Shown one piece after another: positions 25,275-36,379 of a stretch of DNA of 64,000 nucleotides (position 1 is its first letter; every line of letters starts with the position of its first letter). The notes under the pieces are model-generated. The model was not told the DNA's origin. It saw nothing but the letters and a program-made list of their open reading frames with translations, and ran no database searches. This stretch comes from Chrysopilus asiliformis (Eukaryota; Arthropoda; Insecta; Diptera; Rhagionidae), in contig OZ035961.1 in the NCBI GenBank assembly GCA_964034945.1, positions 9,036,501 through 9,100,500 on the forward strand. Reading direction: 5' to 3'. Both the position numbers and the translations under genes were made by a program.

Positions 25275-25414
25275 AGCCCCATTCAGACTAACGATTGCGA
25301 TTACGATTGAGGCTTCTCGACCAATGAGATCAAAGTTTTCAACGATAGAGGCATGAAAGCTTTGATCTCATTGGTCGAAGAAGCTCAATCGTAATCGTTA
25401 GTCTGAATTGCGCT
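25275..25414. repeat. snapback palindrome, about 140 bp
   Basis: The arms pair over AGACTAACGATTGCGATTAC...CGACCAATGAGATCAAAG with few mismatches around a 25-bp loop. It lies in the presumed long kinase intron and may be a MITE. Confidence 0.85.
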
Positions 25415-25485
25415 TTAGTCTGTCAGTCTGTGTACAATATTTCTCAAAAACTACTACCCCTGAATTAATATAGTTTGGAGTGGGA

Positions 25486-25486
25486 C

Positions 25487-25525
<39 letters not shown>

Positions 25526-25567
25526 GAGATAGAGAGAGAGAGAGAGAGCGAGAGAGAGCGAGAGAGA
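25486..25567. repeat. (GA)n microsatellite
   Basis: About 80 bp of GA dinucleotides with GATA and GC interruptions. The long Ser/Leu ORFs on the minus strand here are repeat artefacts. Confidence 0.97.
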
Positions 25568-27046
25568 CTCGAAAATTTCGCCAAGTAACGTAATCGATCT
25601 TTAAAGTAGGGGTGGCGTGGCGCCTTAAATTCTCCAAAGTTTTCTAAATTTGTGTCCACTTTTCCGTCTCTTGTTTTACTAGGGGTGCTACGCCAATAAA
25701 ATACTAGATTGACTCAAAAGCATGAAATACAAAATATCGTATCACGAATCCTGAAATTTTTTCTCGAAAGTATTTTATTTGCAATCGATGATGAATAATG
25801 AATTTTTGTCGAAATTTCAAAGTTTAAAAAATGAAAAAGAAAAACACATTTTAAACTCGAACAAAATATAAGACATTTCACATATTTTATTTTCGATGGA
25901 CCCCTATATGTTTCAACTTGCTAATTGTTTAGCGATTTCACTGTTTATTTCAAAATTTTGCAGCATTGATGAAAATTTGCATAGTATTCACATGCGGGAT
26001 TAACGGACGGCGTCGGCTGCGCCAATTTCGAACATATATGTGGGGTCCCGTCGATCAGGTGCTCCATTACACCTTGCTATAATTGCGACTACCTGGGCAT
26101 CACATACTCGATTCGTATATGGCAAGTGATGGGCATTCATTGTTTATACTCAGTCGTGTAGAAAAGCGCCAGATTTAACAACGATTACTGTCGGATGTTG
26201 CAACCTTCATTTGAAAGTTAACACTTTTGTCAATGGGACGACACGATGTTTATCAATGTCGAAACTTCCGAGAGCTTTTATGCTTTTCTGATTGGATTCC
26301 AAAATAATTGGTTTGCCGATGCCGGTGCGAAGAAAAAATTAAATAAATAATACCTCATTGTAAAATTAATGTACTGACGTTAACGGAATATTGTTTAGAT
26401 TTGTTTGGTAATCGATCGGGAAAGTTACTCATTTTATTTCACACGATTATTTTTTTAACGTTTGATGCGACTCGGAAGGTCGTCTGCGAATGAGTTTGAT
26501 GTCTTTTTAATTCTGATTTACAGACTGCTTATAATTTTTTTACAATTACGAGTGATAAATCACGAGATTGGTTTATAAATTAATCTTCAGTCATTTTATT
26601 AAAACAATTGGAAAAAAAAACTTTGGAAAAAAGAACAAACTATCTGGTTGTTTCAATAGAGGGAAAGCACACGAATTTGCGAAAAGATACAACAAAGCTC
26701 AACATTATTTTCCTGCGGCACATAGCAGGGATGAAAAATTGTTGCGAAAATGTCAACTGAGAGCCCTGAACGAAAAAAACATCTGGTCTAAAGCGGGACT
26801 TTGCGAACTTTATGTATGGACCATAGACATTAGATTAATAGACTGGCAAAGTAATATAAATTCGCGGCCGCACATTTGCATATTTGGTTCTCAGAGTTCT
26901 AGAAGCAATCCCCCTCCCCCCTCCGTCCGAAAAGAAGTCCTAGCTAAGGGTTTCTGATAGATCAAGGGATCTCCGAAGAGGGGTCGAAATTTGGTACCCT
27001 AAATTTCGGACAAAAGGATGCGAAAGAAAAAAGTTTTCGAGCCGAT

Positions 27047-27172
27047 GGGTGATGTGAATAAAAAAAGCTTTTGCTAAAACTGATGTTTTTTAGCTAACGC
27101 AGACTGCATAAAGACTGCATTAGCTAAAAAACATCAGTTTTAGCAAAAGCTACTTTTTTATTCACATCACCC
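27047..27172. repeat. snapback palindrome, 126 bp
   Basis: Ends GGGTGATGTGAATAAAAAA; roughly 52-bp near-perfect arms with loop CGCAGACTGCATAAAGACTG. No coding. Confidence 0.88.
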
Positions 27173-29064
27173 AATATTTTAATACAATTTTCAGGGATAC
27201 AAAATTTTGCGGAAAAGTCTCCGGGAAGAAGTAGGGTTGATTTCAGTGAGCGAAAAGTTTTTTTTTTGGAGACAACTGATATTACAGTGAATACCAGATC
27301 AAAATTTCTTCAAGGATTCAGAAGATAAAAGGTGAGACGGTAAAACGCAGAGCAAAGTCGTGGTCATAGATAAAAATTGTAAATGCTTTAATAAAAAATT
27401 GAATATGTAACAGTAAATTGGATAAATTATTTTAATTTTTTTATACCACTTGCATTTTTTCGTTTTTTCCCAATCGAGAAAATTCCTAAAGCAACATGTC
27501 GTTCATCGGCGAAACTCTCCATATATCACTTCTCCTCATGAGGTGATAAACACATCCAATTAGCAATTTTATCCCTGGACCATACGGGCAAATAACCTCC
27601 ATGGGATATTTATCTCCGATAAACACAATTTAATGTTGAAATTACCCAATTATCGCCGGCAATTTCACTCTCGTCTGAATCTTAAGCCAATTTGATGAAA
27701 ATACATTTCGACATCGCATATCTGCATCTAGACGATTCTCAACAAAATTAACTTCGCCCGACAAAATAAAATCGAAATGAAAAAAAATAATATATTTTAA
27801 AGAAATAATAAGTTGACAGGAAAATAATATTCGAATCATTTCAGTTTCATTTGTGTAAAAGAGACCAACAAATAAAGACTCGATAACAGCCAGCACAAAA
27901 GCCAATTTGGTTGATTGCCAAAAGAAATTTGCTTTTTACAAAAAAAACATGAAAAAATTAAGGCAGTTTCAGTATTTCACCGAAATGTGTTTCTTTTCAA
28001 TATAATTTTTAAGGAATGGCTACCAGTAGAAATTAAGTGCATGGCACACATAAATATGCCGAGCATAACCGACTAGAGTACCTGAGATGCTAAAAAAAAT
28101 TACTCTCGGATTCACACTTTAAAATCGATTGTGAAAAAAAACTGTCGCTACTTCGAGTTTTGGCTTCACGACGGCGTATGTACGAGTAGACAACAATATG
28201 CCAAAATGTGCAGAAAGCAATAATTTGAATAAATTAAGCACTTCTTCACGGCTAATAAATTCCAAGATATTTGAATATGGCGTTCTTTATTTTGCACTTT
28301 GCGCAACATTGAAATGAAATCCGTCGAATGTTGTTGCTGCTTTTTTTCGTGTGTGATTATGGGTAGGAGCCGAACCAACCTGTGACATAATTTAAACATA
28401 TGATTATTTCAATTTTTTATCGGTGGCTTTCCAAAGTAAGTCAGTCACGTAACGTTAAGTGCATGTAGTTACGTACATATCGACGGCTTTGTGTGGATTT
28501 TTTATTTATTTTTTTATAAGATAAAAATTTCTTCCTGGTTTGTCAATCAATTTCGAAGAGATTTTTCGTCCTTTCTGGGAGTTTATGATTTTCATAAAAA
28601 TTTTCGTTAAGAATATTTTGATGGAATTCAATTTTAAAACGATTTTCCAGGTAACAATCTTAAATAAAACTTGAGGAAAATGTCCTTGATTGCAAAAATA
28701 TCAGCTGTGATCAACACATTTACAGCCTTATTCTAGCTACGGTCACTAGTCACAACTCGGTCACAAGAGCCTCAAATTCTATGGACTTGTGACTTAAGTA
28801 TCACAACGCCAGAATACGGCTGTTAGTTTCGGAAAAAATATGTAAAAAATATGTTTTTTAGAGATATATCGAGAACCGTCAAAGATACCTACAAACTGTT
28901 AAAGGAAAAATACAGGAAATTTTATTTTCTTTGAATTTGCTTATCCGAGAAATTTTCAAAAAGACCTAACTTTTTTGAAATATGTTGAGAAATGTTAGAG
29001 ATAAATAAAAACCATTAAAGCAAAAAACGTAGAAATTTTTATATCCTTTAAATTTTATCATACA

Positions 29065-29150
29065 GTGTAACTTCGTTAGTGCGGATCAATTAAAACCAAG
29101 GTAATCCATACTATCGAAATATCCGGATTATCGAAGAATTTCATTATATT
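29065..29150. mobile_element. pogo-like terminal fragment
   Basis: TACAGTGTAACTTCGTTAGT followed by ATCCGGATTATCG-type sequence resembles a pogo-like end. No partner end was found nearby. Confidence 0.4.
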
Positions 29151-32100
29151 GCTGTAAAAGTTACGAACAGATTCCCAGTACACACAAGAAATATATTTTA
29201 TTGTTGAAGATGAGATATTATAAAGAAACAAAATTATTGATTGAAACAATCAGTATTATAAAACAAATAAAACGAGTGCAGACTCCTTTAACACGTTGGC
29301 TACCAGCCAAAAAAACGCTTACTCCGCTAGTATACACTAGGAAAAAACGCAAAAATCATTTCTGTACTTTGTGAGTCACCAGTGAACACAAGATCAATAC
29401 AGACAAAAACGAACGAATCGAATAAAATATAACGGACAAAAAAAACCCCTTTGTACCGCACGAGCGACTGCACTCAACCATGGAACTTGAGAAACTGACG
29501 GTAATGACAATAGTGTGTGTACACCGGTGACTCACATGGTAGCCAACGTGTTAATCTCCTTAGAGCAAGGATGTCTTGTAATGCCACTTGATTTTCTTCC
29601 GCCCATTGTAGACATACACTGTAGATGTTGGTGGCGTCTCCACTTAGCTGAAATCTATAGCTGACTCGTCAGCGTTGTAAATTTGATTGACCGTCCATTT
29701 TAGATCTTTGATCTTAGCTTCTAAAATTTCCAGATAATGGATCAATAGCATCTTGATTATTGGATATTATTTAACCACAAATTTTTAGTGACCAAATTCG
29801 TTAAAATCTTAAACATAATTATATTCATGGTGAACGAATTTTGTTTGGGGAAAACAAAATTTTGAATATTTATATCAAACAAAATATGTTGACAGTAATT
29901 ACAATACATTACGATGGCTGCATCAAAAATTATTTCTTTCCGTGCACTTACTTGGAATATCTACGGTTTAGTGGACCATATTTCCGAAAAGCCCTTCAGG
30001 AGTTACAACCGTAATAGTTCTTTTCCGATTTGAGATAAAATTCTTTAACGAATCAATTAGAATAGAAAGAATCAAACATCGAAAATACTCGAAAAAAATT
30101 GTATGAAACAAATCCCAGAGCATATTACTGGCCCTATCAAAATATCCAACCTAACACCCAACATTCAATCCCCAAAAGAAAAATCCAAATTCCCTCGACA
30201 GAGGGTTAAGAATACACACAAAAAAAATGTAGAAGGAAGTAATTTAAAAATTCCAGATGTTGGCGGAAAAATAAACAAAAATTTAAATGTTGTTTTAAAC
30301 ATTCGAATCACGATTTACTTTCGCTATTTTTATCTCTAATTTTGGCAAACATTTAAAATCAAAATAAATATGTATGATTTTTTTTCACCCGCCTTAGACG
30401 AGAGAAGGGTCGTTGACGTTTCTGTCACCCGTCGCCGGTTGTTTAATTTCCATCCGCCACTGAAAAAAACATTAATGGCAAACTTCCGCACTTGTACCAT
30501 CCGCACAAGCGTCTTGTCCCCCGGTCACCCGTTCCAGAAAAAAAATAAATAAAAATTCACTTTCATTTTCATTTTACACAAACGGCTTTGAATTCGTGAT
30601 CTGAGTACCAAAAATTCTGTAATTAGCAGAAATATTTCACTGGGGCTAACGCTCTAACGATTTGAATTTTATTATGAGTGAGAAAATATAGAAATCTGAC
30701 ACCAGGAAGCTGGAAAATTTCAGGAATTTTTCCCTCAGAACTCATAGCAAAGTCAAATTCTGTAGATTTTTTAGAATATAAATTTCTTTGCTATCTGCTT
30801 TACCTTGGAAAAGTTCTCCCCCTCTCTGTACGTTTTCATATCGAAGATGACTTCATATTTGTTCCGATTCAAGGTAAAAGTAGGAAAATGCATTTTCCCA
30901 AGTGCTAATTATTATTAACGCTTGTGAATTTATCATTCTCCATGGAATGCGGATAGTTTAAGTCTATGTCGCGACTAATTGTCTTGAATCACTCAAGCGA
31001 AATAATTCCATTAAGTCGTCGTCTCGAGAATCGCATCGCATCGTATCGTATTGTGTTGTGGAATTTATGAAGGGAACTGATTTCAGAATTTCCACGATTT
31101 TCTAAATGCTCATTGTGACGATAATGTCGGGCAATTAATACATTTATTTGCAGCATAATTAATAAAATCAGTAACACTTTCTAGACACGATCGAGGACGA
31201 TGTCTTCTTATGCGCTTTCAGTTTCCCCATTCGAAATTAAGTAATTTCCATAATTTTTTTATCTGATACAAATTGATTATGATTGACGGGCCTTTATTGA
31301 TGTCAACCAGTTTAATTAATGGGTGAGCCTCACTAATTCATATTTTTTTTTTGGTAGCCCTAAATATTTGTTCTAAAATTCTCGAAGGCGCCCAAAAATT
31401 TGTAATGCAATTAAATCTCAGCAGATAAAATTAAAGTTGAAAAGTTGACGACCATTTAAATATTGTACAAATCTTAGATTGATGAAATTGTAAATAAAAA
31501 GTTACGGTTTTTTAAAACACTTGGTATATTTTGAAAAGTTTCGACATTTCTAGAAAATATGAAAAAAATCTTTTTTTGGGGTTTTCTCAAAAACTAGAGC
31601 CAATCTAGCCAAACCACTTGCAAATTCGAAATTAGCGACGTCATATTATTCTGAAAAGATTGTAAAATCTTTGGTTTTTCGTCGGGTAGTGTAATCCTTG
31701 CTTTTGGGATATCTTTAAGGAGTTTTTGACTTCAGAATCGGATTCCCCAATAACCCCGAGTTGAGATTTTTTTGCGGAAAATTTAAGGAAAACGGTAATC
31801 ACTTTATCCTTACAATACCTTCCGCTACCCTTACTGACTTCTTAACATCGGAATCGGACTCAACGACCGTCCGTTTGAGAACACGATAATTTTCGAATGT
31901 ATTCAGCAAGAAAACTGAAATTTCGTAGTATGACTTCATACAAAAGAATCTTGAAAAATCTAGACGAAGAGAAGGCCAAAAATTGGAGGACATATTTTGA
32001 TAATTTGTGTACATTTCAATATTTCCATAAAGAAAAACAGCGGAAAAGTTGAAAAGATATCAATTTGAATTTCCTGAATGACATAACTAAACGCCACATC

Positions 32101-33089
32101 CAAAGGCTATAATTTTCCAAAATTGAAAACCTTGCGATTAAAGCAAGAAAAACCTACAATTCCCGCCTGTAACTGACCAAAGACCATTGAATTGAAAACT
32201 GACTGATCGAAAAGGAAAATTTTATTCCGATGCGAGATGAGAGATGGGAAATTTATTTATCATGACCAGCTTAAGGCTTTGTTTCTTGACGGTTGGACGA
32301 TTGCGTCGTGCTTTTAATGCATTTTTGTTTATGGTAAGACATCTGGAATGCCATAATTAGAATAACAATTTCTTTTCACTTTTAACTCTTGGAGGCATGT
32401 AATCTCCCCAGCATTAAACTGTGATTATTTTTCTAATGCAATGTAAGCACATCGATTGCATTTAATCATTCCGCTCGGATCGAGGGGAACAGCACGGAGA
32501 GGCAATAGTTGTCAGTAAGCTAAGTCGTCAATCCCGACAGACCATAAGATTCGGCCAACATAAATAAAAGCAGTCGCATAAGAAACAATTTCTGTTTAAT
32601 TTTCTATGTGAATACTTTTTCTTTTAATGCTCTACTGGCTTAATGTACTGTTGCCAAGCTTGATCTGTTGATCAATTGGAGAAAAATTAATTTCGTGCAC
32701 AAACCAAAACAACACACGCACATAGCGAAACATTTTTCCACGAAATATCAATAAAATACGATACTTGAACTCAGATAACACGAGATCGAATCGGGATAAA
32801 CACCTTTAGTTGAATGCTATTCGCATTTCTTATGTTCAGTGATCGATCTTCACATCCGAATTAGTGCTACTATGGAAAGTGAAACTTGTATAAAAAAAAT
32901 CACTTTTCCTTTTTTATGGAGACATCAAAGAAGTGCACGTAAGTTTATTGGACGAAGAGAAAAACAGAATGGAAAAATCGGTAAAGAATTAAAATATTGT
33001 CAAATGTGTAGTAAAATTGAAACTAGGGGAGCATCAAAATGCAGTGGAGTTTTATTACGAAAAACGCAAACAGGAAATATCGATTGATA

Positions 33090-33360
33090 TTCCCTGTTTT
33101 ATACTCTATATGAGAATCTTAACGTATCGAACCAATCCTTGAATACAAAAATGAACTACACCAGGGTGTTTGGTATGATAAAAGATTTTGATTTCCGTAT
33201 GTCCTGTCTGTCCGTCCGTCCTTGAGCACCATAACTTTCGAAAGCATTGAGATAGAGACTTAAAATCTTTTGCAGTTGCGTTTCTCGTATATAGCAAAGC
33301 TAAGTTCTTGACGAGCAAAATCAGACCACTCCTTCCTTCCTCTCCGCTACAAACGAAACC
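33090..33360 (-). repeat. dispersed repeat shared with 49000-49320
   Basis: In reverse complement it follows the plus-strand order at 49.0-49.3 kb: TCTGATTTTGC, AAGAACTTAGC, GAGAAACGCAACT, GGACGGACA, GGAAATCAAAATCTTTT, ACCCTGGT, CTCATATAGAGTATAAAA. No coding signal. Confidence 0.6.
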
Positions 33361-33610
33361 GGTTTTTAAATTTTCAATTTCCTGATGATTTAACTATTAA
33401 ACGTCGATTTCCGGTTTTGTTAAAAAAGTTTTTTGAACAAGAATCAGGACCGATATTTTTTTTTATGTTGGCAAGATAAAAATTTGCTCTCACAAGAACC
33501 GAAATTACATTAAATGTTTGCAGAGGTTCCAGAATGGTTGGTCTATAAAACTTTTTAAGGCAAATAAAATATCGGAACAAAAAAAAGTTTTTTTTAAGCA
33601 AAACATGGCA

Positions 33611-33842
33611 GCAATCATGTATTCCGACGCGTCTCTGTTTTTCGATTTCGACGCAGCTTTTAACTCTTGACTTCGCCATATCAGCAACTTCAAATTTCCT
33701 GGAGTGACGGTCAGAATCACGTTTCGATTCATAGTGACGATTCCGCGAAATTTCAAGCGGCAGATATGGCGAAGTCAAGAGTTAAAAGCTGCGTCGAAGT
33801 CAAAAGACAGAGACGCGTCGAAATACATGATTGGTGCCCAGG
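33611..33842. mobile_element. foldback element, copy 2
   Basis: Near-identical in plan to 9651-9880, with TGTATTCCGACGCGTCTCTG at the left and its diverged complement at the right. The left terminus is slightly eroded (GCAATCATG). Confidence 0.8.
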
Positions 33843-34876
33843 CCCTGCAAATAAAAATAAAAAAAATGCACCGCAGGTAATTTCCTTTTAAAGACATGGG
33901 CTAGAATTTCATGAGGAAATACGTCGTAGGCAAAAATTTTGACAGTTTGACGTCAAGAAGTAATTCCATTCAGCGAACTTATATATTTAATCAAAATTCC
34001 CCGGACGAGGGCAGATTGCAACCCCATCTTCGGGGCATCCAAAGTTTCCAAACCTCAAACCTTTCCTCAAAAATTGCGGGGTTTTGAACAAAACATTTCG
34101 CACATTTTTGTTTCTAATTGATATTTAATTGTCTTACTTTTTGGTATTGCCAAATCCATTCAATATTTTCAGTTCGATAGAATTTTTTGTTTCTTAACGT
34201 TTATTTAATAAAAAAGAATTCATGCAAATGTGATGAAATTTTAGCATTTCGATTATATTTCAATTCAAGGCTGGTAAATGGAAAAAAAGCATATTTTTTT
34301 CTCTCAAAATTCTTATCAACAAACCAAGTTGAATGCAATTTAATGGGCATTTGAATATCTTTTATTCACTTTGCAACGGAAGCTCCAATCAAAAAAACTC
34401 ACCAAGTGGCCACAAAACGTTTTCTAACCCGCAAATTTAGCAACCGTCAAATTCGTAGAAAAAAAAAAAGAATCCACCCAGAGGTCATTGGGCAGTTCGG
34501 TTATGATTATCTGTGTTTATGATGTGTGCATAACTAAGAAACTTCCTTTACATAACCGAATCTTGCCATTGATTCTTATTGCGGCAAACAAGACCATCAA
34601 TTAGGCACTTTATCCGGTTAATGACTGTCAATTTGAGGATATTTATAGCAAATGATAGACTTTGGCCACGACCATCGATGTGCATAAATCCGATATTATA
34701 ATGAAATAAAGAAATTTTTGGCCTTTTAATGGTTTGTGATTTCAAATTGAACAGATAGCAAAATAAATGATGAGTTGCAACTGACATCCTGAAGTTTATT
34801 ACGTTTGTCTTTAGACTGATTTCTGTAATTTTTTATTTTGTTTCTTTTCTTCGTTTTTTGTTACAATGACCAACAG

Positions 34877-34959
34877 AGTGATTTACCTGGCGGCAAAGAT
34901 AATGATGGGATACGTGGATATTGGAAGACCCGTTCAATTAATCATCCTCAAAAGAACAA
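34877..34959 (+). other. candidate orphan coding exon
   Basis: A long pyrimidine-rich tract and CAACAG precede an 83-bp segment that ends at a consensus GTGAGT donor. One frame reads SDLPGGKDNDGIRGYWKTRS and on to INHPQKN without a stop. A second frame is also open. The segment is noticeably richer in G and C than its neighbours. I do not recognise the peptide and found no partner exon, so this may be chance. Confidence 0.3.
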
Positions 34960-35693
34960 GTGAGTGATGAAGGTAGCTATGGATTTCCTATGGTAAAAAC
35001 CAAAATAATGAATATGTATCGAAGTTTAACTTAAAATGTTTATAAGTTGGTAGCTATTTTGGGCATTTTAAAAGTGACCTAATGCTAAAATTGTAATTTA
35101 TCATTAAGTCTAAAGAATTCCGGTTACATAACATTTTTGCTGGTGGTGAGTTTCGTTTTTATCGTCATTTCATGACAAAATTTTAAATTATCGTAATTAA
35201 ATGGGTGCGGTATTAATTTGATCGTAAAACTAGATTATGTCTTGTTATGCAGTTAAAAAATATAAGACGAGATCGTAATCGGAGTAAGAAGTTGTTTGTG
35301 GGAGAGATTTTTTCAAGTTGTGTAAAAAATTGAAACTCTGGGGCAAAAAGTTATTAAATTGTAATTTAAAGTAGTGGTGGTTTTTGAATTTCTTTAATTT
35401 TGAGAAAAAATATTTTCATATTAATCGGATTTATTTTCTTATTATTCGGATTTTAAAAAAAAGTTTCAGAAATAACCAAATATCGATTACTTTGCCTTTT
35501 GCCGACTGTGGTAAAGCCAAAAAGGAGGGTAATGTGTTTGCCAGGTTTTTGGTAAATCTTGTTTGTCCTTAGATTTTGTCCATATTTGAAATTTATGATC
35601 CATGCATCTTAGTTATCATGATCATACGTTTTTTTCATTTTAAAGGAGACTCCCAGATGTGTCTATTTTCTTATATCGCGATAGTTCCTTTTA

Positions 35694-36305
35694 TTAAAAG
35701 CTTGCTTTTATGTCTGTTTATCTGTCAGGATCAAATTTTGTAATCTACACTCAGAAAAATGGAGGCTAACTCGACGACCTACATACGGCGTAATTGGCCT
35801 CGGGCAGGCGCGCGTTCGCCTGCATGTGGGCAAGTAAAACTGAGTTGACCTGTGGTCGGAGAAATTCTGAAATTAAGCCACCAGCAGGTGAAGTAGGGTA
35901 TTGGGAGCTGCACGAGTACACCTTAGATAGGTTAACTCTGACCGCTAGCTGGCTTACAGACACCTCTGTAAGGTCAGAGTTAACCTGACAAAAAGTTGAC
36001 CTGGACATTTTTCTGAGTGTAATTTTGACCCACTTTCACTCATCCGATCGACTTGTGATTTCGCACATATAGGTAACCCCGATGACAAAAAAAAGTTCTT
36101 GTAAGGACAACGGAGGGTCCTGTAAGGATAACATGATTATACTTTTACTCAAACATTCCGGAAAGAAATCTCATCTGGTGGTTCTCGGGGTCGCTGAATC
36201 CGATTCTGAAGTCAAAAAGTCCGCGAGGATAACTCAAAGGCAAAATAAAATTTTTAAAAAATTTACTTAAAGAACATTTTTTGGGCGCTGTGTATCAGAA
36301 ATAAA
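35694..36305. repeat. dispersed repeat family R, copy 2 (carries a MITE)
   Basis: Same order of blocks as at 4.3 and 45.0 kb, interrupted by the CACTCAG MITE at 35748-36019. It includes GTAAGGATAACATGATTAT and GGGGTCGCTGAATCCGATTC, ending GGGCGCTGTGTATCAG. Confidence 0.65.
35748..36019. mobile_element. CACTCAG-family MITE, copy 1 (inverted)
   Basis: The 272-bp element has ends CACTCAGAAAAATG and a TA duplication. It is inserted in another repeat whose uninterrupted copies (near 4345 and 45090) read AATCTAATTTTGACC across the site. It is inverted relative to the other copies. The interior has a 15-bp stem (AGGTTAACTCTGACC with its complement) enclosing a second stem. Confidence 0.9.
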
Positions 36306-36372
36306 AGCGACATAAAAGCATAAGAAATAAAATAAATATTTATCTCACTTTCATTTTTGATATACAGCGCCC
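36281..36372. repeat. inverted repeat GGGCGCTGTGTATC
   Basis: GGGCGCTGTGTATCAGAAAT at 36281 and TTTTGATATACAGCGCCC ending at 36372 are inverted and enclose about 60 bp. The same end occurs at 4795 and, inverted, at 5225. Confidence 0.6.
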
Positions 36373-36379
36373 GATTTTT

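Larger units (their letters stand above)
23340..35690. other. presumed long kinase intron, proximal part
   Basis: No exon of the kinase N-lobe was found on the minus strand. Besides the palindromes, repeats and candidate exon listed separately, I see nothing I can name. A 129-codon open frame at 26568-26957 begins with TTG and shows no known motif. Confidence 0.45.

Noticed and set aside
25398..25659. Leu/Ser-rich proteins on the minus strand
   Set aside because: They are translations of a (GA)n microsatellite.
26568..26957. 129-codon open frame as a gene
   Set aside because: It begins with TTG, has no internal Met start near the front, no motif and no splice context.
32871..32941. First exon MESETCIKK... 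with GTAAGT donor
   Set aside because: No partner exon in phase was found; joining to 34877 gives an immediate stop.
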